NCBI GenBank assembly: GCA_050014595.1
Contig: JBEKDA010000013.1
Span: 1 to 64,000, forward strand
DNA length: 64,000 bases
Reading direction: 5' to 3'
Source of the DNA: PALSA-129 sp050014595
Lineage (GTDB): Bacteria > Acidobacteriota > Terriglobia > Bryobacterales > Bryobacteraceae
The notes under the pieces are model-generated. The model was not told the origin of the DNA. It ran no database searches and saw nothing but the letters and a program-made list of their open reading frames with translations. Shown here in pieces: positions 24,074-32,158 of the stretch (position 1 is the stretch's first letter; each line of letters opens with the position of its first letter). Position numbers and translations under genes: made by a program.

Positions 24074-24305
24074 GGAGAAAATCGGTTAAGGATACGTGCT
24101 CACCGCGGGCAATGGCAGATTCGCCTTTGCGGATGGCGGCCAATTCGGCTTTTGTTGGTTTATAGGTGGCTGGCTTTGCCGGAGCAATGGTGATGGTGCC
24201 GGAAGACACGCTGAACTCTAAGCGGTCGCCGCTTCTGATGCCGGCCTGGCGCTGAACGCTGGGCGGCACAACCAACTCGGTTTTGCTTTTCACGGTGACG
24301 GTCAT
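24012..24305 (-). CDS. AbrB/SpoVT-type antitoxin
   Basis: 97 residues from MTVTVKSKTELVVPPSVQRQ. The N-terminal swapped-hairpin AbrB fold (to about 42, with AGIRSGDRLEFSVSSGTITI) binds DNA. The C-terminal half (YKPTKAELAAIRKGESAIAR then HVSLTDFLHG) is the toxin-binding segment. It heads a two-gene toxin-antitoxin operon with the RelE-like gene and is expected to repress it. A promoter with a perfect -35 lies 50-odd nt upstream. Confidence 0.82.
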   Translation of the reverse strand: MTVTVKSKTELVVPPSVQRQAGIRSGDRLEFSVSSGTITIAPAKPATYKPTKAELAAIRKGESAIARGEHVSLTDFLHGLDSNRRKAGTKTNRKVSR

Positions 24306-24334
24306 AAGGAAAATCAATTACATTATCTGCCGTT

Positions 24335-24362
24335 AGCATAGCAGACAGGCGGTTTCTGTCAA
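24335..24362 (-). promoter_or_regulatory. promoter of the AbrB-RelE operon
   Basis: On the minus strand TTGACA (24362-24357), 16-nt spacer, TATGCT (24340-24335). The -35 is a perfect consensus and the -10 matches 4 of 6. Transcription would start about 23 nt before the antitoxin ATG. The surrounding region is AT-richer than the average of the window. Confidence 0.6.
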
Positions 24363-24501
24363 CGGTGTGCTACCGGCGCGGATGAGTTTTCCGGATCGCT
24401 CAAGGCGTGCCTTGTGCGGTCAGGCAGTGCCCGGGGAAAAGGGGACGTGTGCATTTCTTGGCAGATCCGAAAAACACGTCTGTCCAGCCTCTCCACGAAT
24501 T

Positions 24502-25452
24502 CTACCGGGAACTGGTCGCCGGCTTGACGGCATTCGGAACCACGTAACCCGTTCGCGCCCGCACGCGGGACTTGGGGAAGCGTTGGGCGGCATCGCGTGT
24601 GAGTTCCACGCCGATGGTGCGCTGGGAGCCGGGCTTGGCTTCGGGCAGCGCGTAGTAGAGGCTGTACCGCGTGCGGATGCGGCGCATGGCTTCCTGGAAG
24701 GCCGTGCCGGGTTCGTTGGCGGTCAGCGCGTCGCCGCCGGTCTTTTCGGCGATGCCCTTCATGCCGGCCTGCATTGCCAGATTCTGCGGGGCCAGGATGA
24801 TGCCTACGGTGCGCATCGCCTGAAAGGCGGGATTGCGCACGATCAGGCCGCTGAGGATGGCGTCGGACTCCCAGAACTCGTCCACCACCGACTCTTCGCG
24901 GCGGGTGCGCGTGCCGATGTTGTCGGTGATGATGAGCACGGCGCGGCGCCGCTCGGTGTGGGGTTCGCGGCGGAAGCGCATGGCGGCGTCGGAGACGGCG
25001 GACTGGATGAGGGTGCCGCCGCCGAAGTTGAGCCCCAGGACATCCTCCTGAATGGTGCGGTCGACGGCGTCCATGTCTTCGGTGAAGGGAGCGACCTCGC
25101 GGCTACGGGTGTTGAAGACCATGACGCAGACGCGGTCTCCGGCCTGGAGTTGGTGCAGGCCCTGGCGCGCGGCATCGGCCACTTCCTGGACCACCCCGCG
25201 CATGCTGCCGCTGATGTCGAATAAAAGGATGAGGTCGAGCGGCTGCTCCTCGGCGGCGAATTGCAGGATGGGCTGCTCCTTGCGCTCGTCGAAAACGCGA
25301 AAGTCCTCCTTGTGGAAACCGGTAAGGATGCGCCCATCCTGGGCGAGGACTTCGGCATCGACGTGCACCAGCGAGACGCCGGTGCGGAAAGTGACGGGGT
25401 CCTGCGCGCAGGCCAGGACGGCGGCGCAGAGCATGACGGCGATCGGACGCAC
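24502..25452 (-). CDS. VWFA-domain exported protein (acidobacterial type)
   Basis: 316 residues from GTG. Signal peptide to about residue 16 (VMLCAAVLACAQ). A short N-terminal beta domain (FRTGVSLVHVDAEVLAQDGR, then GFHKEDFRVFDERKEQPILQ) precedes a VWA domain with the MIDAS motif DISGSM at about 81-86 (LLFDISGSMRGVVQEV). This arrangement, VWFA after a FxLxEDGxxQ-type domain, is a large family in Acidobacteria. The domain binds divalent metal and probably protein ligands outside the inner membrane. Function unknown; it appears monocistronic. Confidence 0.88.
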   Translation of the reverse strand: MRPIAVMLCAAVLACAQDPVTFRTGVSLVHVDAEVLAQDGRILTGFHKEDFRVFDERKEQPILQFAAEEQPLDLILLFDISGSMRGVVQEVADAARQGLHQLQAGDRVCVMVFNTRSREVAPFTEDMDAVDRTIQEDVLGLNFGGGTLIQSAVSDAAMRFRREPHTERRRAVLIITDNIGTRTRREESVVDEFWESDAILSGLIVRNPAFQAMRTVGIILAPQNLAMQAGMKGIAEKTGGDALTANEPGTAFQEAMRRIRTRYSLYYALPEAKPGSQRTIGVELTRDAAQRFPKSRVRARTGYVVPNAVKPATSSR

Positions 25453-25540
25453 GATGCGTTAGACTCGCGGGGGCGGAATTCGGTTCCGTGTGTCTTGAAG
25501 TTCCATAGGAGAATCGAGCGCCCGATCTTCGCTTGGTCGT

Positions 25541-26680
25541 TTACCTTTGCCTGGCCCGCTTCAACCGCGCCGTTGTCCGCCAGGTGAACACTTCATTCAC
25601 GCCGTAATTCCAGACCGAGCTGATCGCGAGGCCCGCCACGGCCGCCATCCACACCGGAGTCCCTCGCCGCGCCAGCATCTCCGCCAGCGACAGGTTGGTC
25701 AATGCCCCAATCGAGCACGCCGCCGTAAACGTAGCGAAGCCGGTTGCCAGGGCCCAGCCACGTAGCCTCCGCTCCCGAAACGTCACGGCGTTGTTTAAGA
25801 AGAAGTTTCCCGTCATGGCTACGTACGTTCCCGCAATCTGCGCCGTTCGAAACGCCGCTCCGGCCTGGTAGTAGATCGCCCAAATAACCAGCAGGTGCAG
25901 GGCTACGCCCAATGTTCCCATGGCGGCGAACAGCGCGAAGCGCATCGGAATCACTCGCCCCGCCAGCTTGTCCATCACCAGGTAGAGATATTCCAACCCG
26001 ACGTTCACATCCAGCTTGCTCTCTCCGGATTTGCGGGCTCCGAACGTGTAGGGGACCTCGCCGATGCGCACCGGCCGCTTCGCCGACGCCACGATATCCA
26101 GCATGATCTTGAACCCGATGGCGGTGACGTCGTAGGTCACTTCTTCGAAAAAGCTGCGGCGCAGCGCGAAGAAGCCGCTCATGGGGTCGCTCAGATTCTG
26201 TTTCGTCACCAGCCGGCTCAACCACGCTCCCCAGCCGCTCAGCCGCACGCGTCCGGGCGTCAGGTTGCCCGTTCCGCCCGGCGCCAGATAGCGGCTGGCC
26301 ACTACCACGTCGAGTCCTTCCCGGCGAAGGCGCTCCAACATTGCCGGAATCACGCGTCCGTCGTGCTGAAGGTCCGCATCCATCACCACGACGTAGGGCG
26401 CTGAGGTCGACAAGATGCCTTCCACCACCGCGGACGCCAGGCCGGCCCTCCCGATGCGCCGCAGGCACCTGACGCGGCGGTCCTCCACGGCAATGGCCTG
26501 CACCGCGGTGGCAGTTCCGTCCGCCGAATCGTCATCGACGAAAACCGCTTCCCAGGCGATCCCGCCGAGGGCCGCGTCCAGATGCGCCACGAGCGGTGCG
26601 ACGTTCTCGCGCTCATCGTACGTGGGCACAACAACCGCCAGCTCGAGCGGCCTCGCCGGGTCTCGTGTGTTAGTCTGCAA
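25541..26680 (-). CDS. polyprenol-phosphate glycosyltransferase fused to a GtrA domain
   Basis: 379 residues from TTG, with AGGTG upstream. The GT2 domain (1-230) reads AVVVPTYDERENVAPLVAHL, EAVFVDDDSADGTATAVQAI, YVVVMDADLQHDGRVIPAML, and GFFALRRSFFEEV. Residues 245-375 have four hydrophobic helices of GtrA type (FALFAAMGTLGVALHLLVIW). Such fusions transfer mannose or glucose to polyprenyl phosphate at the cytosolic face and flip or hold the product. It is divergent from the GT-C gene at 26710, a good pair because GT-C enzymes use the lipid-linked sugar. Confidence 0.87.
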   Translation of the reverse strand: MQTNTRDPARPLELAVVVPTYDERENVAPLVAHLDAALGGIAWEAVFVDDDSADGTATAVQAIAVEDRRVRCLRRIGRAGLASAVVEGILSTSAPYVVVMDADLQHDGRVIPAMLERLRREGLDVVVASRYLAPGGTGNLTPGRVRLSGWGAWLSRLVTKQNLSDPMSGFFALRRSFFEEVTYDVTAIGFKIMLDIVASAKRPVRIGEVPYTFGARKSGESKLDVNVGLEYLYLVMDKLAGRVIPMRFALFAAMGTLGVALHLLVIWAIYYQAGAAFRTAQIAGTYVAMTGNFFLNNAVTFRERRLRGWALATGFATFTAACSIGALTNLSLAEMLARRGTPVWMAAVAGLAISSVWNYGVNEVFTWRTTARLKRARQR

Positions 26681-26691
26681 GAGAGCACCTA

Positions 26692-26699
26692 ATTATAAT
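26692..26699. promoter_or_regulatory. palindromic ATTATAAT shared by two divergent genes
   Basis: ATTATAAT reads TATAAT on both strands: 26694-26699 on plus, 26697-26692 on minus. It is 10 nt from the plus-strand ATG (26710) and 11 nt from the minus-strand TTG (26680). Both transcripts would have very short or no leaders. No -35 match on either side. Confidence 0.4.
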
Positions 26700-26709
26700 C
26701 GCCTTGCAC

Positions 26710-28245
26710 ATGAGTTCCCCTCGCTGGCCGGCCTTCCTCGCGCTGGTGCTGGTTCTGGCCGGTTCGTTTCGAATCGCTTCCACTTGGTCCGTTTTCAACC
26801 ACACCATCGACGAACCCGATACTCTCGCCGCAGGCATAGAGTACCTCACCACCGGCCGGTATCTCTACGAAGACGTGCACCCGCCCCTCGGCCGTGTATT
26901 TGCGGCGCTGGGACCGTATCTTGCCGGCGAACGCTTCCAAAAGGGACCGGATTCCTACCACGAAGGCTACCGGATTCTGGGCCGCGGCGCGCACTACGAC
27001 CGCATTCTCGCCCTGGGCCGAGCCGGAAACCTGGTGTTCTTCTGGATCGCGTCGCTGGTGGTGTATCTTTGGGGTTTGCGCGCCGGCGGGCCCAAGGCCG
27101 CCCTCATCGCCACGCTGCTGTTCACCAGCCTTCCTCCAATCCTGGCGCATGCCGGCTTGATGACTGTCGATTTTGCCCTCTGCGCGATGACGTCCGCGGC
27201 GGCGTTGGCTTCGCTCCACTGGGCCGGCCTTCCCAACCGTGGCCGTAGTGTCCTGTTGGGAGTGTCGATCGCGCTGGCATTCGTCTCCAAGTTTTCCGCT
27301 CTGCTGTACCTGCCCTCGGCCTGGCTGGCGATGTGCGCTTACCATCTGGCGGCCACGCGCCAGCGCCCGGCGGCACTGTGGCGCGAGTTGTGGGGCCGCC
27401 GGCGGCGAATCGCGCTGGTCGCCGGCACCGTTGCGCTGGCCATCTGGGCGGTGTACGGATTCACCTTTGGGCGCGTCGATTTCCTGCATCTCCGGCTGCC
27501 GGCCCCGCGTTTCTTTTTGGGGATTCATTCCGTCTGGCTGCACAACCAGCGCGGGCACCCGGCTTATCTCCTGGGACAACGCAGCCCGAACGGATTCTGG
27601 TACTACTTCCCCACGGTGCTGGCGCTCAAGACGCCGCTCGCCATGCTGGGGCTTCTGGCGATTTCGCCGTGGCTGCTGAGGAGCCGCCGCCACGCCGGGC
27701 TGGCCGCGGCCTTTTCCCTGGGGATCGTCCTGGTCTCGATGCGCGGCCACATCGATTTGGGCGTGCGTTACCTGCTGCCGGTCTACACCGGGTTGGCGGT
27801 GGTATGCGGCTGTGCCGCCGCTCGAGCGCGAGGCTGGCTGGCGAAATCCGCCGTGGCTCTGCTGATCGCGTGGCAGATGGTTTCCGGAGCCCTTTGTCAC
27901 CCCGACTATCTGGCCTACACCAACGAGATTGCCGGCTCCCATCCCGAGAACTTCCTCGCCGATTCCGACCTTGACTGGGGCCAGGACATGAAGCGTCTCG
28001 CCGCCTTCCTCGAACAGCATCACGCTATGGAAGTGACCTTCGTCCCCTTCAACCGCACCTATGGCACGCTCGCCGGCGACGCATTTCCGCCGATGCATCC
28101 GGGCGACCCGGCGCACCCATCTCCCGGTTGGAACGCCGTCAGCGTCAGCGTCTGGAAGATCTTCCACACGCCCACGTGGCCCGACGCCCAACCGCAACCG
28201 CAAGCCAGAATCGGCCGCTCCATCCTGCTTTGGCACTTCCCGTGA
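26710..28245 (+). CDS. GT-C family membrane glycosyltransferase (PMT/GT39-like)
   Basis: 511 residues with about ten helices. The first loop holds NHTIDEPDTLAAGIEYLTTG then EDVHPPLGRVFAALGPYL, with the acidic pair DE and the DxHPP motif characteristic of GT39/GT83-type enzymes that use polyprenyl-phosphate sugars. The C-terminal part (about 395-500, ADSDLDWGQDMKRLAAFLEQ) is periplasmic. It probably transfers a sugar from the product of the divergent GT2-GtrA protein to an acceptor outside the membrane. A TTG 6 nt earlier is possible. Confidence 0.78.
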   Translation: MSSPRWPAFLALVLVLAGSFRIASTWSVFNHTIDEPDTLAAGIEYLTTGRYLYEDVHPPLGRVFAALGPYLAGERFQKGPDSYHEGYRILGRGAHYDRILALGRAGNLVFFWIASLVVYLWGLRAGGPKAALIATLLFTSLPPILAHAGLMTVDFALCAMTSAAALASLHWAGLPNRGRSVLLGVSIALAFVSKFSALLYLPSAWLAMCAYHLAATRQRPAALWRELWGRRRRIALVAGTVALAIWAVYGFTFGRVDFLHLRLPAPRFFLGIHSVWLHNQRGHPAYLLGQRSPNGFWYYFPTVLALKTPLAMLGLLAISPWLLRSRRHAGLAAAFSLGIVLVSMRGHIDLGVRYLLPVYTGLAVVCGCAAARARGWLAKSAVALLIAWQMVSGALCHPDYLAYTNEIAGSHPENFLADSDLDWGQDMKRLAAFLEQHHAMEVTFVPFNRTYGTLAGDAFPPMHPGDPAHPSPGWNAVSVSVWKIFHTPTWPDAQPQPQARIGRSILLWHFP

Positions 28246-28343
28246 TCCGGCGAGCGCGACTGACCTCGCCTGACCGGTGCCCTGGGCCCCTGCCGGCACT
28301 TTTAGCTCACCGAACGTGGCGGCACTGCGTACACTGGTAGAGA

Positions 28344-30458
28344 ATGGCTCAGATCTACCTGTGCTTCCTGTGGCACATGCACCAGCCTTTTTACAAGGAC
28401 CTGATCACCGGCGAGTACAAACTGCCGTGGACGCGCATGCACGCGCTCAAAGATTATTACGGGATGGCGCGCATACTGGAAGAGTTTCCGGAAGTGCGGC
28501 AGACGTTCAACCTGGTGCCTTCGATGATGGCGCAGGTGGCCGAATACGCCGCCGGCGAGGCGGCCGACCCATTTCTCGAGGCGGCGCTCAAGCCGGCCGA
28601 GGCGTTGGACGACGCCGCCCGCGCTTTCCTGCTGCGGCATTCCTTTTACGGCGACCCGCAGCACATGATCCATCGCTATCCGCGCTATGGCGAGTTGTTC
28701 GACGTCTGGCAGGCGCAGAAGAGTTCGGGCGGGCCCAGCCTGTTCGGCGCCCGGGATTTTCGCGATGTGCAGATGTGGTCGCAAATTTCCTGGTTCGACG
28801 AGGAGTTCCAGGCGCACGATCCGGAAGTGCGCGAGTGGGTGGAACGCGGGCGCGGCTTCACGCTGGAGGATCAGCGGCGCATGGGAGAAAAGCAGCGCGA
28901 GATGGTGGGCCGTGTGTTGCCCATCTATCGCAAGCTGGCCGGCGCCGGGCAGATCGAGATCTCGACCACGCCGTATTACCACCCCATCCTGCCGCTGCTG
29001 TGCGATTCCAATATCGCGAGCGTCTCTCATCCCGATGTGCCGCTGCCGCCCCGGTTTCGCTACCCCGGCGACGCGCGCCGCCAACTGGCTCTGGCGCGCG
29101 ATTACTGCGCCGGCCATTTTGGCGTCGCGCCGGTGGGGCTGTGGCCGTCGGAAGGTTCGGTATCCGACGAGGTCTTCACCATCGCGTCCGAGTCGGGCTT
29201 TGAGTGGGCGGCCACCGATAGCGGCGTGTTGAACCGCACTTTGGGCCATTCGGTGGGCGTGGAGGGGCTCTACCGGCCGTACCAATGGCGCCAATCGCAA
29301 CGCACGCTGGGTGTGGTGTTTCGCGATCACTTCTTGAGCGACTTGATCGGCTTCGTTTATTCCCGCATGGATGCCGCGCCGGCGGCGGAGGATTTTCTGC
29401 GCCGCATCCGCGATAACTGCGCCGGCATTCTATCGGCCGGCCGCGACGCGCTGGTGCCCATCATCCTGGATGGCGAAAACGCCTGGGAATACTACCACCT
29501 CAACGGCCGCCCGTTTCTGCGCGAGTTGTACCGCCGCATTTCGGAAGACCCGCGCATGCGGGCCGTCACCGTGAGCGAGGCTCTTCGCCTGATGGCGCCG
29601 GAACCGCTGGATCACATTTTCCCGGGCTCGTGGATCGGCGCCAATTTCGACGTATGGATTGGCGCCGAAGAGGATAACCATGCCTGGACGCAATTGTTGC
29701 GCGCCCGCCAGACCTTCGATGGCGCCGCCGCGGCCGTGCCGCAACCGCGGCGCGAGCGGGCGTTTGAAGAGTTGCTGATCGCGGAAGGCAGCGACTGGTG
29801 CTGGTGGTACGGGCCGGAGCACGAATCCGCCAACCGCCCCGAGTTTGACGAGCTCTTTCGCAACCACCTTGCCAACGTTTACCGCTTCCTCAACCTGGCG
29901 CCGCCCGAAGAATTGTCGCGCCCCATCCTGAAGATCTCGGTGCCGGAGGTGCGCATCGCGCCGTCCGGTCCCATTCACCCCGCCATCGACGGCCAGGTGA
30001 CTTCGTACTTCGAGTGGCTGGGCGCCGGCGTCTGCCATGTGGACGAACGGTCGGGCTCCATGCACGGCAAGAAGTTCGTCGTCCACGAAGTCCAGTTCGG
30101 AAGCGATGGCGCGAATCTCTTCCTGCGGGTGGATTTCGATTCCACTTACCAGGAAGAAGTATCGGGGATGGAAGCCCGGTTCACTCTGGAGTCGCCGCAG
30201 GAGGCGCAGGTCACTCGCCTGACCATCGTGCTCGGCGCCGGCTCCGCGCGCGCCGTGGAAACCCTGGAGCCTCCCGTCGAATGCGCGTTGGGCCGCGTAT
30301 TGGAAGCGCGCATCCCGCTCGATGCGATCGGGGTTGCTCGCGGTGCGGGGCTGCGTTTCCAGTTCTCGCTCTGGCAGGGCGGCCTGCCGATCGACGCCGT
30401 CCCGCAGCAGGGCTGGATCGAAATGCGCACCACCGACCCGGTGGAAATGGCCGGGTGA
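28344..30458 (+). CDS. GH57-family glycoside hydrolase
   Basis: 704 residues. GH57 motif 1 is LCFLWHMHQPFY at 5-16, and motif 2 is TPYYHPILPLL (about 210). Motif 3 with the catalytic Glu is VGLWPSEGSVSDEV (about 263-276), and motif 4 with the Asp is VVFRDHFLSDLIG (about 328-340). The C-terminal 220 residues form a separate beta-rich domain (EVQFGSDGANLFLRVDFDST). GH57 enzymes act on alpha-glucans; alpha-amylase and 4-alpha-glucanotransferase are both possible. No signal peptide, so cytosolic glycogen metabolism is the likely setting. A TACACT -10-like hexamer ends 8 nt before the ATG. Confidence 0.86.
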   Translation: MAQIYLCFLWHMHQPFYKDLITGEYKLPWTRMHALKDYYGMARILEEFPEVRQTFNLVPSMMAQVAEYAAGEAADPFLEAALKPAEALDDAARAFLLRHSFYGDPQHMIHRYPRYGELFDVWQAQKSSGGPSLFGARDFRDVQMWSQISWFDEEFQAHDPEVREWVERGRGFTLEDQRRMGEKQREMVGRVLPIYRKLAGAGQIEISTTPYYHPILPLLCDSNIASVSHPDVPLPPRFRYPGDARRQLALARDYCAGHFGVAPVGLWPSEGSVSDEVFTIASESGFEWAATDSGVLNRTLGHSVGVEGLYRPYQWRQSQRTLGVVFRDHFLSDLIGFVYSRMDAAPAAEDFLRRIRDNCAGILSAGRDALVPIILDGENAWEYYHLNGRPFLRELYRRISEDPRMRAVTVSEALRLMAPEPLDHIFPGSWIGANFDVWIGAEEDNHAWTQLLRARQTFDGAAAAVPQPRRERAFEELLIAEGSDWCWWYGPEHESANRPEFDELFRNHLANVYRFLNLAPPEELSRPILKISVPEVRIAPSGPIHPAIDGQVTSYFEWLGAGVCHVDERSGSMHGKKFVVHEVQFGSDGANLFLRVDFDSTYQEEVSGMEARFTLESPQEAQVTRLTIVLGAGSARAVETLEPPVECALGRVLEARIPLDAIGVARGAGLRFQFSLWQGGLPIDAVPQQGWIEMRTTDPVEMAG

Positions 30459-30852
30459 GTTGTACTACTGTATTGCAACCCCACCCTACCACTTCGGTTG
30501 AGAATTTCAGGTCTTTTTACCTGATTATCGACCTCGCCGCCGTCCCGCAACCCCCTCCGTTTCAGCCGTTTTACCGTCAAATGCAGAATTTCGCAATCTC
30601 CTGTGAACGCTCTTCGCGCCTTTTCCCGGAATTCCCTTCACAAGAATTTTCACCAACAAAACAAAGCGCTTAACCCCAATTTGGCCTCGCCCTCTCACAC
30701 CCTCGTTCTACCCTGGTTCGTGGGGCGGGCTATACAGCCCGCGGACCTGCTTTCCAGCGGGTCCAGCCGCCGGGAAGGCGGCCGGCAGCCTGGATTGGCT
30801 GGTTCACACCGAAGGCGCCCTGCTCTTTCGGCCCGTCCCCGCCTGGAGGTCT
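30459..30852. other. 394-nt intergenic stretch with repeat hairpins
   Basis: No supported gene. The segment begins with GTTGTACTACTGTATTGC, similar to text before the 37-bp repeat at 2.9 kb, passes through CT-rich bases, and ends in GC-rich mini-hairpins at 30719-30800. Confidence 0.4.
30719..30800. repeat. mini-hairpin cluster of the GGGC family
   Basis: Contains GGCGGGCTATACAGCCCGC and further GC palindromes (GGACCTGCTTTCCAGCGGGTCC). The first is the counterpart of the clusters at 3.1 kb, 54.0 kb and 56.8 kb. Confidence 0.5.
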
Positions 30853-31357
30853 ATGTCATCACTTCGCCGCATGCTCGCAAATCGCGCCAACGGAGCTCTC
30901 TCCTGCGGCCCGCTCACCCCGCAGGGGAAAGAGCGCTCCGCTCAAAACGCTCTCCGCCACGGCCTCTTGGCTAAGTGTGTGGCCCTGGAAAGCGAATGTC
31001 CCGAAACCTTCGCTGCCTCGCTCTCCGACCACCTCGACCATCTGCGGCCTGCCACCGGCCTCGAACTCGCCATGGTCGAGGAGATGGTCGTATCCCATTG
31101 GCGTCTGCGCCGCGCCTGGGCCATCGAAACCCGCCTCATCGACAAACTGACCGCCGCTCAACCCCCGGGAGGCGACCTCGACCGCATGGCCGGCGCCGTT
31201 CTCTGGTCTCGCCAATGGCCCCGCCCTTGCCCTCATCCACCGCTACGAAGCCCGCCTCCACCTCATGTATCAGCGCGCCCTCCACAACCTCCCCCTCCTC
31301 CGCATCGCCGCCGTGCCAAACGAACCCAATCCCATTTCCGGACACTTGGAACCATGA
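30853..31357 (+). pseudogene. conserved acidobacterial hypothetical protein, broken by a one-base insertion
   Basis: The first part reads SLRRMLANRANGALSCGPLT, PQGKERSAQNALRHGLLAKC and EEMVVSHWRLRRAWAIETRL, a family common in these genomes ("N-A-x2-S-x-GP-x-T-x2-GK-x2-S-x2-NA-x2-HGL"). At about 31198 an extra G shifts the frame: the original continues after MAGA in frame +2 as FSGLANGPALALIHRYEARL, HLMYQRALHNLPLLRIAAVP and ends ISGHLEP at 31357. Either a real mutation or a sequencing error. The full product would be about 168 residues, cytosolic, of unknown role. Confidence 0.72.
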
Positions 31358-31367
31358 AAGGCCCCTT

Positions 31368-32099
31368 TTACAACTGCCCGGCGCGGCGAAGTGAATACAA
31401 GCGTCGCAACTGCCGCAGGGAATCCTTCAGGGCGGAGGTCCCCAGTCGCGGACTCGGCGCGCGGTAGTGGATCGGCACTTCCACGATGCGGAGATGGCGG
31501 CAGTATATTTTGATCTCGGTCTGAAAAAAGTGGGCGCGCGAGTGGATTCCACGTTGCAGAACCATCTCCAGGGCTGGCCGGGAGAACAATTCGAAACCGC
31601 TGGTCATGTCTGTTTGCCTGGTGCCGATCAGCAGGTTCGTCAGGAATGTCCCTCCCCGGCTCACCAGGTACCGTTTCACGGACGATTCGCTGACACGCGA
31701 GCCCTTCATGAAGCGGCTGCCGAACACGCAGTCGTACCCTTCCTGCATCTTTGCGAAAAACGCGGGGATATCTTCGGGCTGATGGCTGAATCCGGCGTCG
31801 ATCTCCAGAATCCAGTCGGCATTCGCCCCCAGCGCTTCGCGGTAGCCGCGGATATAAGCATCCACCACGCAGCGGTTTTCCGGCGCCCAAACCACTGTCA
31901 GCCGCGGCTCGCTCTTCTCCAATTCCCGCAGCAACTCCGTCGATCCGTCCCTGGTGGCGTTGTCCAGGATTGCGAGAAACCGGGTTTCCCGAAATCCCGC
32001 GCACCGTTTGAGCACTTCGGCCACAAACCGCGCCCCTTCCTCGCCCTCGTTCGCCATGGGGCAAACGATCGCGAGGCGAATTTCGCTGGAGTCCTTCAT
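31368..32099 (-). CDS. family 2 glycosyltransferase
   Basis: 243 residues. LAIVCPMANEGEEGARFVAE begins a GT-A fold, followed by ILDNATRDGSTELLRELEKS, NADWILEIDAGFSHQPEDIP (the DxD-like EIDAG) and DCVFGSRFMKGSRVSESSVK. This is a dolichyl-phosphate-mannose-synthase-like GT2 without membrane helices. It is probably cytosolic or peripheral. It is divergent from the RGP-like gene at 32159 with only 59 nt between starts, so it likely belongs to the same sugar cluster. MRGSKS six codons earlier is an alternative start. Confidence 0.82.
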   Translation of the reverse strand: MKDSSEIRLAIVCPMANEGEEGARFVAEVLKRCAGFRETRFLAILDNATRDGSTELLRELEKSEPRLTVVWAPENRCVVDAYIRGYREALGANADWILEIDAGFSHQPEDIPAFFAKMQEGYDCVFGSRFMKGSRVSESSVKRYLVSRGGTFLTNLLIGTRQTDMTSGFELFSRPALEMVLQRGIHSRAHFFQTEIKIYCRHLRIVEVPIHYRAPSPRLGTSALKDSLRQLRRLYSLRRAGQL

Positions 32100-32134
32100 G
32101 CTTTTCGAGCCTCTCACATTCTCCCACGAGCGGC

Positions 32135-32143
32135 TGATATAAT
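32135..32143 (+). promoter_or_regulatory. extended -10 promoter TGATATAAT
   Basis: Perfect TGn plus TATAAT at 32138-32143. The ATG of the RGP-like gene follows at 32159, giving a leader of about nine bases. No -35 is visible; extended -10 promoters do not need one. Confidence 0.55.
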
Positions 32144-32158
32144 TCGGACAGTTTCGTC

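Noticed and set aside
24443..24480. Inverted repeat GGACGTGT ... ACACGTC
   Set aside because: Only 7 bp pair and the spacer is long; could be chance or a poor remnant.
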